Assembly: GCA_949288955.1 (NCBI GenBank)
Contig: CASEMS010000007.1
Coordinates: 1 to 51,011 of the forward strand
DNA length: 51,011 nucleotides
Source of the DNA: an uncultured Lentisphaeraceae bacterium
Lineage (GTDB): Bacteria; Verrucomicrobiota; Kiritimatiellia; RFP12; DVOR01
Reading direction: 5' to 3'
Position numbers and translations under genes: made by a program. The stretch's first letter is position 1. Every line of letters starts with the position of its first letter. The notes under the pieces are model-generated. The model had not been told where the DNA came from. It was given only the letters and a program-made list of their open reading frames with translations, and ran no database searches. Below are positions 9,601-18,963 of the stretch, piece after piece.

Positions 9601-10061
9601 CCGGTGCCGTTGGGGCACTCGTCCATCTCAAGCGTCTCGTAGACGGTGTAGGCGATGTAGGGGGGGATGTGGCGCATGACCGCGTCGTCCAACAGATAGG
9701 CGATCTCATCGTCGGAGGAGTACGAGGAGATGAGGCGGCCGTAACTGTCGGTGGTGCCCTCGCCACCACCGTCGGGATACTTGAAGGGGGCGAGGGCCGA
9801 GACGGTGTGGGTGTTATCGTCGTTGACCTTGAAGCCCGCCTCGTAGGCCTGCTCGTTGAGGGCGTAGTCGACGGTGGCGCGGGCGTCGGAGAAGACGGCG
9901 GTGAGCAGTTCGCGGGCCTGGAGGCTGCGGCGGTAGGCGGAGGCCGCGGCGCGCTCGGTGCGCATGGAGATGGCGAAGGCGACGGCGCTGATCATCAGGA
10001 AGCTGAGGAGCCCCAGCACGATGAGCAGGGCGGAGCCGCGTTTGGGGGAGGTGTGGCGCAT
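6606..10061 (-). CDS. Giant GspK/PilX-like minor pseudopilin
   Basis: The protein has 1151 residues. The N terminus is a prepilin-like signal: a basic stretch, then RGSALLIVLGLLSFLMISAV as a single hydrophobic helix, then an SMRTERAAASAYRR segment. This is the layout of GspK/PilX proteins, which lack the usual Glu5. GspK is normally about 320 residues and caps the pseudopilus of type II secretion systems; here a very long extracellular domain rich in Ser, Thr, Asp and Gly follows. It is the last pseudopilin of the leftward cluster and starts 20 bases after the preceding pseudopilin stop. The size may point to a special adhesin-like or cargo-binding tip, which is inference. Confidence 0.8.
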   Translation of the reverse strand: MRHTSPKRGSALLIVLGLLSFLMISAVAFAISMRTERAAASAYRRSLQARELLTAVFSDARATVDYALNEQAYEAGFKVNDDNTHTVSALAPFKYPDGGGEGTTDSYGRLISSYSSDDEIAYLLDDAVMRHIPPYIAYTVYETLEMDECPNGTGDAVTGNGGYNLDRAANWKSISVQVPKVESDDGQTNFTVDSAVVGRMAWSVINLSDALDINAVGSVSQRRGIGLTGSEFAFGELPGASSSTSSTSSSKPEDRYDLLPSTADAQSTELPIFASGADLATYAARVEGGQSLLQREVNGIFPYSWENALQEGGAAAFSPFTVYSFWPNARRRTEDGARRTTSSGSSDSNRRVIACNEIDEESLTPGCEVEDLVKEVLGTSGSEGTTFARLLADYIDTDSIPDVYDGPTSGDQKELYQNAAPTVENVPMVSEVGYASSSWQSFCDELADNVKAAFEGLEPEGENQFDTTSAIPKTLKVKDIDLNIPDPEISLSLRTYFPGRAESGETFTVEPEGFVAVYADVLDGSTARLECCETGVVGAASLGGGSLSVTGGGNEEAIFDSATNVRFTGKNLNLKVNGENLTIGVPVQQQGGEQPTTTEITLTFLVDFVFRVGVSQGSDIVDLCPTGGGRRTVSNKDNYPTTVANRLDQSQMAQSDSQRFRVTLPVTVKFALQWKVETEEVSQGEGGGTKTVYTVQSEFVEGHEPEATYDPATDTAFAGQTIAGCSAGTASCLAFSPSSGTWRTVDPRYNWLSPMMGVSGSSAGYGGVAFLANLSSPHWLFMETNGEVTNGNTEASDLQNAYANYHETQAQTVPFVWGLKANEVRYGYNDAGQLLLPGEVGFLPVPFSETVWTPNELNYLATSLDNYYTTVARSSFFRTIPITDFNDGAFSGTSPYGGYDRAVELTSMFESFGGENFPEEHRGIVNVFAGMDDYYTSQRLRQFAMMGIPSSIRQAAKVTYDRLEKAADVSRVPKALVDSDLDSLKNDSIAGTTLDTEPKYDTFVRDYLFPIPSDSASSDTDSWNQSYTLFPGVEGVPRRPTRLRDAIIQESTEGTNISFAERLKKYNEDHTSSADKLGQNDMTTLVAIGNESFGDRQQLFLYILRADALAYSSGRKLSEHSPLSTARAVALVWRDAYGELPDRLIYWQYLP

Positions 10062-10081
10062 GGGAGATCCTCCGGGGTCGG

Positions 10082-10594
10082 TTAGTTGGAGACGCCCTTG
10101 AGGGGTTCGAGGGCACGGTGGATGCCTTGGACGGGGAGGATGACGACGTAATCCTCCTCCTCCTCGGCGCGGATGTCCACGCGGCGCATACGGATTCGGT
10201 AAGGGTTGCCCCAGGGGTCGATGATGCGCCCCTGCGGCATGGCGTCCTGCGAGGCGGCGAAGTAGGCGTGCCCGGCGTCGTTGTTGTCGGTGGCGAGGCG
10301 GCGGGAGAGCGCCGTGGAGATCTCGTTGACGCCCTCGCCGAGGCCCAACTCGGAGAGCGGATCGTCGCCGTCGACCGAGTCGCTGGAGGAGGAGTCGACC
10401 TCGGTCAGCAGGAAGAGGCGGATGGCGTTGCCGAGCTCACGGCTCTCGGCGGTGGCCTTGGTGATACGCGCGGTCTCGTGGGCGGAGACGGTGGAGGCGG
10501 CGAAGGTGGCGATGAGGATGCCGATGATGACGACGACCACCAAGAGCTCGACGAGCGTGAAGCCGGCGCGGCGGAGTGCGTGTGCGTGTCGCAT
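10082..10594 (-). CDS. Type II secretion pseudopilin (GspG/GspH-like)
   Basis: The protein has 170 residues. The prepilin peptidase motif is AGFTLVELLVVVVIIGILIA, with cleavage after Gly and Glu5 present. The C-terminal IDPWGNPYRIRM is a GspG-like signature. I chose the ATG at 10594 because AGGAAAGG lies 9 bases upstream; the longer start at 10624 would overlap the previous gene. It follows the GspJ-like gene by 26 bases. Confidence 0.85.
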   Translation of the reverse strand: MRHAHALRRAGFTLVELLVVVVIIGILIATFAASTVSAHETARITKATAESRELGNAIRLFLLTEVDSSSSDSVDGDDPLSELGLGEGVNEISTALSRRLATDNNDAGHAYFAASQDAMPQGRIIDPWGNPYRIRMRRVDIRAEEEEDYVVILPVQGIHRALEPLKGVSN

Positions 10595-10620
10595 GGCGGG
10601 GTGCCTTTCCTGGAAACTGC

Positions 10621-11352
10621 TCAATTCTCACCCTCCACCCAGGGGCGGATGTCGTCCTCGGTGCCCCAGCGGCCATCCGGCCCGCAGGAACCCACGTAAA
10701 TCTCGTAATCGAAGACGGAGGGCGGGCGGGTCGGGGTGACGACGACGCGCACGCCGAGGGCCTCATAGAGGGAAGCGAACTTGGTGTCGTCGTCGGGGGT
10801 GATGGCCTCGAAGCGGACGCTGCCGCCGGTGCCGAGGTCGTACTCAGACTCGCCGCCGCCGGCCTCCTCGCTGGTGTCGGAAGGCGTGTCGTAGCCCTGG
10901 GCGCCGAAGGCCTTGACCTCGCGCTTGACGGGGTTGCCGCCGGAGTAGGTAACGTGATAGAGCTCGCGCGTGGCGGTGCCGTCCTCATCGAACAGGTCGG
11001 GGGCGCGGAGGATCCAGAAGTCGAGGGTGTTGCCGTCGAGCGTCCCATCGGCGGCATCCAGGTCGCCCGCCTCCATCGCCGTGTCGCGCTCGGAGGTGTT
11101 GCCATGGGTAGGGCCGATGACGAAGTTGGCGGGGTCGACGATCATGGAGAGGTCGCGGCTGAGCGCGCCGACCACGGCGCGGACGGCGGACTGCTCGTCG
11201 GCGCGGCGCAGGCCCAGACTCCAGGCCAGGCTGGTCTGCTGGAAGATGCCGGCCACGATGAGAACGATGATGGTGAGGATGGCCATGGCCACCAGCACCT
11301 CGATGAGGGAGAAGCCGCGGCGGCGGGCAGGGTTGCGGAGGGTAACTCTCAT
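10621..11352 (-). CDS. Pseudopilin, GspJ-like
   Basis: The protein has 243 residues. The N-terminal type III signal RRRGFSLIEVLVAMAILTII is followed by a GspJ-like segment of alternating helix (QQTSLAWSLGLRRADEQSAV, RAVVGALSRDLSMI). A GspJ protein would sit with GspI and GspK at the pseudopilus tip. The start at 11352 has AAGGAG 7 bases upstream; the longer in-frame opening to 11520 lies over the neighbouring gene. The C terminus has a GPDGRWGTEDD segment like the GspG calcium loop. Confidence 0.85.
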   Translation of the reverse strand: MRVTLRNPARRRGFSLIEVLVAMAILTIIVLIVAGIFQQTSLAWSLGLRRADEQSAVRAVVGALSRDLSMIVDPANFVIGPTHGNTSERDTAMEAGDLDAADGTLDGNTLDFWILRAPDLFDEDGTATRELYHVTYSGGNPVKREVKAFGAQGYDTPSDTSEEAGGGESEYDLGTGGSVRFEAITPDDDTKFASLYEALGVRVVVTPTRPPSVFDYEIYVGSCGPDGRWGTEDDIRPWVEGEN

Positions 11353-11363
11353 GGCGGCGCTCC

Positions 11364-11906
11364 TTAGTCGGCTTCCTTGTCCAGAATCACCCGCATACCA
11401 TAGGCGGAGGCCGTGAGAAGCGCGCGCTTGTTCTGCTTGGCGTTCTCGCCCGTTACAAGGATGCCGACGATGACGACGATCTTGTCGTCGAACTGCTCGA
11501 AGCCATCCTCGCCGCCCCACGTATCATCCGCCATGGCCCAGGCGCGATAGAAGACGCCGGACTTGTCCTCGGTGGAGTCAAGGTCGCCGCCGTTGCCATT
11601 CTCGTCGGGCTGCTCACCGGCATCGTCCTCCCACTGGAAGCCGGGCTGTGTGTCCATGATATCGGTGACGAAGGATTTGAGCTCGTCGACGTCGCGGGCC
11701 TCCTGGGCGGCGATCTTGACGGCGCCCAGGAAGCGGTCGGCGAAGGCGGCCACGCGCATCTCGTTGTGCGCGGCGAGGCTGTCGCGCAAACCGAGCGGGA
11801 AGAGGCCCAGGAGGGCGAGCGCGCCGCCGGCCAGCACGAAGATGGCCATGTTGACCTCGATCAGCGAGAACCCGGCGCGGGCAAGACGGAAGAGACGGCT
11901 CATCAT
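11364..11906 (-). CDS. Pseudopilin, GspI/PilV-like
   Basis: The protein has 180 residues. The prepilin motif is ARAGFSLIEVNMAIFVLAGG. The segment after it (ALALLGLFPLGLRDSLAAHN) fits PilV/GspI proteins. I chose the ATG at 11906 because GAGGAG lies 7 bases upstream; an alternative ATG at 11921 overlaps the preceding stop. It lies between the GspH- and GspJ-like genes, the classical H-I-J-K order. Confidence 0.82.
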   Translation of the reverse strand: MMSRLFRLARAGFSLIEVNMAIFVLAGGALALLGLFPLGLRDSLAAHNEMRVAAFADRFLGAVKIAAQEARDVDELKSFVTDIMDTQPGFQWEDDAGEQPDENGNGGDLDSTEDKSGVFYRAWAMADDTWGGEDGFEQFDDKIVVIVGILVTGENAKQNKRALLTASAYGMRVILDKEAD

Positions 11907-11917
11907 GGTGCGGCTCC

Positions 11918-12769
11918 TCATTGGTCGTTGGCCTCCACGTCGCCGTCCCCGGTGACGGTGATGGAGAAGGAGGGCGCGTTGGCGGAGAGCGCCAAAGTGG
12001 CACGCAAGGTGCCCCCCTGCTCCACACGCCCGTCGGGGGTGAAGACGAAGGCCACGCGGTCTTTGTCGAAGGAATAGAGGCGCGGGAGGGAGTAGGTGCC
12101 GGTGACGCGCACGCCCAGCGGGAAGGGCTTCGTCTCGCCGCAGCTCTCCTTCAGCTCGGCCACGAAGAAGCCGAGGTTCTGGTTGCCGTAGACATCCTTC
12201 CGGTCGGAGGCCACCAACTGGAGCCGCTCGCCGTCGTAATACTCGTAGTTCAGTTGGTCGACGCGGTTGCCCTTGTTGTCCTCGGCGTTGTCCTCGACGG
12301 TCTTGGAGGGGTCGTGGGGCACGGTCTCCACGCGCATGAACTTGTCGTCGTCGGGGTCGTCGATGTTGATGAGGCGCTCGTTGGGGCGGAGGGAGGTGAG
12401 CAGGTCGCGCTGAAGGCCGAAGGGCGCCGCCAACTTATTGCCGCCGCTGGGCCAGACGCGCCCGACGTGCTGGAAGAGCGCGAAACGCCCCTGCTTGCCA
12501 CGCTGCGTCGCGCTGCCCACCTCGATGGTTACGTCGGCGTTCCAACAGACCACCACGTGGGTCTTGCCCTGGATGCTGGCCTGCTGGCGGGCCATGAGCA
12601 GCACGTCGCGCAGTTGGTTGCGGCTCTTGGAGAGGGACTCCGCGCGGGAGGCCCCGAAGAAAGAGGTCGTGGAGAGCGTCAGGAGCAGCGCGGCGATGCC
12701 GATGACCACCAACAGCTCAATCAGCGTGAAGCCCGCCCGGCCCATCATGCGTCGTCCCATCGTCGCCAT
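11918..12769 (-). CDS. Pseudopilin, GspH/FimT-like
   Basis: The protein has 283 residues. The prepilin signal is GRAGFTLIELLVVIGIAALL, followed by the FimT/GspH pattern SRNQLRDVLLMARQQASIQG and THVVVCWNADV. An AAAGGAG ribosome site lies 9 bases before the ATG. It is longer than typical GspH (about 170) because of an inserted acidic stretch (about residues 135-165, DDPDDDKF and following). It precedes the GspI-like gene. Confidence 0.83.
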   Translation of the reverse strand: MATMGRRMMGRAGFTLIELLVVIGIAALLLTLSTTSFFGASRAESLSKSRNQLRDVLLMARQQASIQGKTHVVVCWNADVTIEVGSATQRGKQGRFALFQHVGRVWPSGGNKLAAPFGLQRDLLTSLRPNERLINIDDPDDDKFMRVETVPHDPSKTVEDNAEDNKGNRVDQLNYEYYDGERLQLVASDRKDVYGNQNLGFFVAELKESCGETKPFPLGVRVTGTYSLPRLYSFDKDRVAFVFTPDGRVEQGGTLRATLALSANAPSFSITVTGDGDVEANDQ

Positions 12770-12791
12770 CGCGTTACACTCCTTTCGCCGC

Positions 12792-13418
12792 TCAATGCAG
12801 GCGGACCACGTTGTCGAAGTCGTTGTCCGTGGGGACGGAGACCGAGTAATGGTCGAGGTCGAAGTCGAAGCTGATCCTGATCGGCGTGAAGGCGCGCGCC
12901 TGGCTCAGGCTGCGGTAACGCGAATTGTTGCTCTTGCGCATCGTTATCAGGAAGCCGACCATGTCGCTGCCCGAGACGCCGCCCGAGGCAAGCGCGTCAT
13001 CCAACAGCTGCACACTGGTGCCGCGGCAGACGTAGAGCGCGGAGGAGTCGGTGATGTAGGCGCGCATGGCGTCGTCTCGGCGGCCATTGCTGTTCCGCCC
13101 CAACAGAAGCATGATCACCTCCGCGTTGCCGTTCGCGATGCGGTTCGACTCATTCACCGTCCCATACGTGACCGAGGAGTCATAGCCGGAGGATTCGGGG
13201 ATGGGCCACTCGCCGTTCTCGTTCTTGTAGGCCATGATGGCGCTATGGACGGTCTTGGCGAAGGCGTCGCGCTTGGTCTTCTCCGACCCGCGCAGCACCT
13301 GCACCACCGCCAAGCTCCCCAGCCCCACCAACGTGGCCAGGATCACCACCACCACCATCAGCTCCACCAACGTGAAGCCGCCGCGCCGACGCGCACCCTT
13401 CCCAAAAACGCCGATCAT
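12792..13418 (-). CDS. Pseudopilin, GspG-like
   Basis: The protein has 208 residues. The motif GGFTLVELMVVVVILATLVG with Glu5 is the prepilin cleavage site, followed by the GspG-type helix and a KNENGEWPIPES segment similar to the YxxDxGxYP region of GspG. A GGAGGG ribosome site lies upstream. It is the third of three adjacent GspG-like genes, perhaps alternative major or minor subunits. Confidence 0.83.
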   Translation of the reverse strand: MIGVFGKGARRRGGFTLVELMVVVVILATLVGLGSLAVVQVLRGSEKTKRDAFAKTVHSAIMAYKNENGEWPIPESSGYDSSVTYGTVNESNRIANGNAEVIMLLLGRNSNGRRDDAMRAYITDSSALYVCRGTSVQLLDDALASGGVSGSDMVGFLITMRKSNNSRYRSLSQARAFTPIRISFDFDLDHYSVSVPTDNDFDNVVRLH

Positions 13419-13430
13419 CGCCGTCCCTCC

Positions 13431-14024
13431 TTACCAACTCTGCGCATAGGTCTCGCCCGCCGAGCGGGCCTCGTCGCTCTCCGGCCAGCACCACACCGCC
13501 GCGTCCGCGCGGACGGTGCCGCCGCCGACCGACGCGGGCAGCTCGATGACGCCGTCCTCGTCGTCGTCCAAGACGAACTGATAAAGGTGCTCCTCCACCT
13601 CCGAGCCGCGGCGCCCCGCGTCGAAGAGCCGTTGGCCGATCGGATCCAACAGGCCATACTTCAGCTCCGCCACGTTCTCGCGGTTGCGGCGCAGGCCATC
13701 GGCCGCGTCGTTGCTGTTGGAGCTGTCGATGTAGATCACGTCGAGCACGCCGGCCTTGCCCAGGATGGTGCACATCTCGGAGTCCATCTCCTGCACGCCC
13801 GAACGCGCCACCTCGTCCGGCCAGAAGCCGAGGTCGCGGTGATAGGTCGTCCATGCCGCGGCGATCTGGTCGCAGACATCCGCGGCGTTCTTGCGCCGGG
13901 CCTGCTCGATGAAGTGGGCGTAAGCCCCCGCGCACGCCGCGACGAGCACGCCCAAGATGACGATCACCGCCAGGAGCTCAATCAGCGTGAAGCCCCGCCG
14001 GGCCTTTTGGAATGTGCCGCGCAT
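13431..14024 (-). CDS. Pseudopilin, GspG-like
   Basis: The protein has 197 residues. The prepilin motif is RRGFTLIELLAVIVILGVLV. A long N-terminal helix is followed by HRDLGFWPDEVARSG, matching the GspG alpha-beta loop position. I chose the ATG at 14024, preceded by GGAGGGAGGG; the reading frame opens further upstream but over the next gene. It is the middle member of the GspG-like triplet. Confidence 0.83.
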   Translation of the reverse strand: MRGTFQKARRGFTLIELLAVIVILGVLVAACAGAYAHFIEQARRKNAADVCDQIAAAWTTYHRDLGFWPDEVARSGVQEMDSEMCTILGKAGVLDVIYIDSSNSNDAADGLRRNRENVAELKYGLLDPIGQRLFDAGRRGSEVEEHLYQFVLDDDEDGVIELPASVGGGTVRADAAVWCWPESDEARSAGETYAQSW

Positions 14025-14040
14025 GGTTCCCTCCCTCCGA

Positions 14041-14817
14041 TCAGTCCTCATCCTCGTTGACGGCCGCGCCGCCGCTGGAGATGTCGTCGCCCGTGCCAAA
14101 GGCGCCGTCCGGGCCGGCGGAGACGATCTCCCCGGCGCCGCCTGTAACGCGATACTTCAGCGCATTCCCCCACGCATCCCCGTTCACGCCGCCGATGTAC
14201 TTCTGGGTGCCGCAATAGGGGCAAAGCAGGAAGACCTCGTCCGTAACCATGCCATCCGCGTGCAGGCGCCGATAGGAGCGGTAGAGCGCCTGCAGGTTCT
14301 GGTCGGCCTTCTCGTTGCGCACGGTCTCGAACATATCGGCGTTCCGATTCGCGCCGAACTTCTTCTCCCAAATATCCTCGTCCTCTTGGGAGCCCGCCTC
14401 TTGCTTGAAGGAAGCCGCAAGGCGATCCCTCATGTTCGTGCCACGGGTGGTCTCCTCCATCCTGCTTGCGACGGGGATGAAGTTCGAGCAGAGGCCGAAA
14501 AGCACCCCGCCATTGCTCGTCTGGTTGCCGCACTGCGAGCAGGAGCCGCCGTCCTCGACCTTGAAGGTGAAGTTCACCTCGCAGTAGCCTGCGTCATCCG
14601 CATCGACCGCCACCGGGTAGTGGCCGTAGAGGTTCTTGTACTCCTCGACGAGCGAGGCGATGGCGTGCACCTGCGCGGTGGTCTTGGCGATGGCCGCGCG
14701 CGAGCTGGCCGTGCGCACGAGCATGAAGATGCCCGCCGCCAGGATGCCGATGATGACGATGACCGCCAGCAACTCCACCAACGTGAAGCCCGCGCGTCCG
14801 TTGAGCGTCCTTTGCAT
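14041..14817 (-). CDS. Major pseudopilin candidate GspG with inserted cysteine pairs
   Basis: The protein has 258 residues. The prepilin motif is GRAGFTLVELLAVIVIIGIL, with EEYKNLYGHYPVAVDADDAG after the helix. The C terminus shows the most complete GspG signature in the cluster: DAWGNALKYRV, then SAGPDGAFGTGDDISS, the calcium-binding loop of type II major pseudopilins. Unusually, it carries CSQC (near residue 93) and CPYC (near residue 200), two CxxC pairs absent from typical GspG, in an enlarged middle. It follows gspF directly. Confidence 0.88.
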   Translation of the reverse strand: MQRTLNGRAGFTLVELLAVIVIIGILAAGIFMLVRTASSRAAIAKTTAQVHAIASLVEEYKNLYGHYPVAVDADDAGYCEVNFTFKVEDGGSCSQCGNQTSNGGVLFGLCSNFIPVASRMEETTRGTNMRDRLAASFKQEAGSQEDEDIWEKKFGANRNADMFETVRNEKADQNLQALYRSYRRLHADGMVTDEVFLLCPYCGTQKYIGGVNGDAWGNALKYRVTGGAGEIVSAGPDGAFGTGDDISSGGAAVNEDED

Positions 14818-14839
14818 GGCTCTGCCTCCTTCCCCCGGA

Positions 14840-16141
14840 TTAGGCCCCGGTCTGCTGGCCGATGGTGCCGATGATCGAGATGAGCGGCATGAACATCGCG
14901 ATGACGATGCCGCCGACCACCACCGCCAGGAAGATGATCATGATCGGCTCGATGATGGAGGTCATGGCCGCCACGGCGTTGTCCACCTCGTCGTCATAGG
15001 TGTTGGCCACGCGGATGAGCATCTCCGGCAGGGCACCGGTCTCCTCGCCCACCTCCACCATCGAGACGACCATCGGGGGGAACTCCCCGCAGGCGCCCAA
15101 CGGCGCGGTCATGCCCTCGCCCTCCTTCACGCTGTCATGGACGGACTGGAGCGCCTTGGCGATCACCTGGTTGCCCGTGGTGTCCTTGACGATCGAGAGC
15201 GCCTGCAACACCGGCACGCCCGAGCTCAGCAGCGTGCCAAGCGTGCGCGTCAGGCGCGCCACGATGGTCTTCTGCGTCAGCTCGCCGAAGACCGGCGCGC
15301 GGAGCGCCAGGCGGTCGTTGATCTGCGAGCCCATCGGCGTCTTGCCGAAGATCTTGAAGAGCACCACCGCGCCCACGATGCCAGCCAAGAGGAAGAGCCA
15401 GTACTGCTGCACCCACTCCGAAAGGCCGATGACGAAGGAGGTCAGCGCGGGCATCCCCTCGCCGCCCATCAGGTCGTCGAAGATCTGCTGGAACTTCGGG
15501 ATCACCGCCAACATCAGGAAGACCACGATGCCCACCGCCGCGATCAACACCACGATCGGGTAGGTCATCGCGCCCTTCACCTTGTTCTTGATCTTCTCGG
15601 CCTTCTCCATGAACTCCGCCAAGCGGTTCAGCACCGTCTCCAAGACGCCGCCGGCCTCGCCGGCCTTCACCATGTTCACGTACAGATGGTTGAAGATCTT
15701 GGGATAGTTCGCGAGCGACTCCGAGAAGGTGTTGCCCGTCTCCACCGTCTCGATCATGCCGGTGAGGGCCTCCTTCAGCGCCTCGTTCTGGCACTGACGG
15801 TGGAGCACGCGCAGGCCACGCAGCAAGGGCAGGCCCGCATCCACCAACGTCGCCAACTGGCGCGTGAAGACCATCAGGTCCTTCGTCTTCACGCCGCCGC
15901 GCAGGAACTTGGGCATCTTGATGGAGATGTTGCCGCCGCCCTTGCGCTTGGGCTTGGTCTGGGCCGCCGCGGCCGCCTGCGCCGCCGCCTCGGAGGCGTC
16001 ATCCGGCACCTGGCCGATGGCCTTGGGCGTCAGACGCATCGCGCGGATCTTCTCGATCGCCGCGCTTTGGGAATCGGCCTCAACCGTGCTGAGCACTTCC
16101 TTGCCCTGCGAATCCACCGCCTTGAATCTGAACTTGGCCAT
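14840..16141 (-). CDS. Type II secretion / type IV pilus inner-membrane platform protein (GspF/PilC family)
   Basis: The protein has 433 residues. An N-terminal region with an Ala/Gln linker (about 50-70) is followed by two T2SSF domains (about 88-210 and 290-415). Membrane helices lie at about 193-213, 247-265 and 392-420. Typical motifs are DLMVFTRQLATLVDAGLPLL and the second-domain RLTRTLGTLLSSGVPVLQAL. It anchors pseudopilus assembly above the GspE ATPase. No GspE, GspD, GspL or GspM gene is in the window, so the rest of the system is elsewhere. It is first of the eight-gene secretion block. Confidence 0.95.
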   Translation of the reverse strand: MAKFRFKAVDSQGKEVLSTVEADSQSAAIEKIRAMRLTPKAIGQVPDDASEAAAQAAAAAQTKPKRKGGGNISIKMPKFLRGGVKTKDLMVFTRQLATLVDAGLPLLRGLRVLHRQCQNEALKEALTGMIETVETGNTFSESLANYPKIFNHLYVNMVKAGEAGGVLETVLNRLAEFMEKAEKIKNKVKGAMTYPIVVLIAAVGIVVFLMLAVIPKFQQIFDDLMGGEGMPALTSFVIGLSEWVQQYWLFLLAGIVGAVVLFKIFGKTPMGSQINDRLALRAPVFGELTQKTIVARLTRTLGTLLSSGVPVLQALSIVKDTTGNQVIAKALQSVHDSVKEGEGMTAPLGACGEFPPMVVSMVEVGEETGALPEMLIRVANTYDDEVDNAVAAMTSIIEPIMIIFLAVVVGGIVIAMFMPLISIIGTIGQQTGA

Positions 16142-16257
16142 CGCTGCAATCCTCGTGTTTCAATCCTTGGGTGGGCACGCGCCCACTCCACGTTGCTAAT
16201 GTCATATCATACAAGGAAGCGGCCCCGCCCCGCAAGCCTTTTTTGGTTTCCCCCGGC

Positions 16258-16297
16258 AAAAAGTTCCGCCCCGGGGGCAGGCGGCCCCCGGGGCGGA
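16258..16297 (-). terminator. Rho-independent terminator after gdhA
   Basis: A 14-bp stem (TCCGCCCCGGGGGC / GCCCCCGGGGCGGA, loop AGGCG) lies 27 bases past the gdhA stop. In the leftward direction it is followed by CTTTTT. Confidence 0.85.
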
Positions 16298-16323
16298 CAC
16301 GTCGGTTCCCTTGCGGGAGGGCC

Positions 16324-18000
<1,677 letters not shown>

Positions 18001-18765
18001 GTGAGGCGTGGGCGCAAGGCGTTGAGCATACGTGCCTTCGCGCGGCTTTACCGTCTTTCGTACAGTCGGCTGCAGCGCGAGCTGAAGGCAGGGTTCACCG
18101 GCGTCCTGCTGCGCGACAAAGTACATGGCGGCTGGATCTGCCCCGAGTATTCCGCCATCTTGGCCCAACAGCGCGCCGAGCAGGCCAACGCCGCCAAGGG
18201 CCGCCGCCCCGTGGTGACCAATCTCTTCGCCGCGCGTCTCGTCGCCTTCCTCGCGCGAGGCTTCTCAGTCGCCACCTGCCTGCACACGCTCCGCCTCAAG
18301 GGTTGGGAACGCCTCTCCTCGCAGCGCACCGTCTACTACCACCTCAAAGACGGCGTCATCGTCCTGCCCAAGGACCGTCTGCGCTACCGTCCGCGCAAGA
18401 CGCGCCGTCGCGCAATCCGCACCATGACTACCGATCGCAACGCTCCTGAGCCGAAGGCGAAAGGCCACGGCTGCGAGTTCCTCGACCAACCCGCCCTCGA
18501 ACGCATCCTCCGCGCCCCCGTCTACCACACCCACGCCTACGCCTCCTGGGAGAACGGCTCCGTCGAGCACGCCAACAGCCTCCTCCGCTTTTGGTTCCCC
18601 AAGGGCACCGACTTCTCCAAGGTCTCCCTGGCGAAAATCATCCTTGTCCAAAACCGCCTCAACGCCCTCCTCCCACAAACGCCCCCTCCCCACATCAACG
18701 CCATCCGACTCCGCCGAACCTGCGAACGCACGCTCAACCACCTCTACCTGACGCAGAAACCCTGA
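18001..18765 (+). pseudogene. IS30-family transposase remnant lacking the central catalytic part
   Basis: The frame has 254 residues with a GTG start. The N-terminal half has an IS30-like helix-turn-helix (LSIRAFARLYRLSYSRLQRE). The C-terminal part has the IS30 signature AYASWENGSVEHANSLLRFW followed by FPKGTDFS, with the last catalytic Glu present. The stretch carrying the first Asp (WxGD region) is absent, and the second motif, normally DNGxEF, reads GHGCEF. About 80-100 residues seem deleted in frame, so it should be inactive. No convincing terminal inverted repeats were found. It could instead be a domesticated DNA-binding derivative. Confidence 0.7.
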
Positions 18766-18963
18766 CCCTCGTCGGGGGCGGGATCCCGCCCCGCCCCCGA
18801 CGACGCCCCCTCCCTTCGGTGCACATCCTAATGACACATCACCCCTCCGCTTACCCTCCCTTCGGTGCACTTTTCATTTGACATATTACGGCCGCGTGAT
18901 ACGAACGATCGATGCAAAATGTAATGACGCATCTTGCATCGATCGCGGTTCTCCTTTGACAAA
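18766..18963. other. Intergenic region with hairpins, short repeats and right 13-bp direct repeat
   Basis: A 12-bp stem (18771-18782 / 18790-18801) lies just past the transposase stop. CTCCCTTCGGTGCAC occurs twice about 45 bp apart (near 18810 and 18856). GCCGCGTGATACG at 18891-18903 repeats 17751-17763. A perfect 12-bp inverted repeat, CGATCGATGCAA / TTGCATCGATCG, lies at 18906-18917 and 18934-18945. It could be a transposon end or a recombinase or regulator site. Confidence 0.55.

Noticed and set aside
6702..10085. Plus-strand open frame of 1127 codons
   Set aside because: It is antisense to the GspK-like gene, is almost entirely Gly, Val, Leu, Ala, Asp and Glu, and has no domain. It is a GC-skew shadow.
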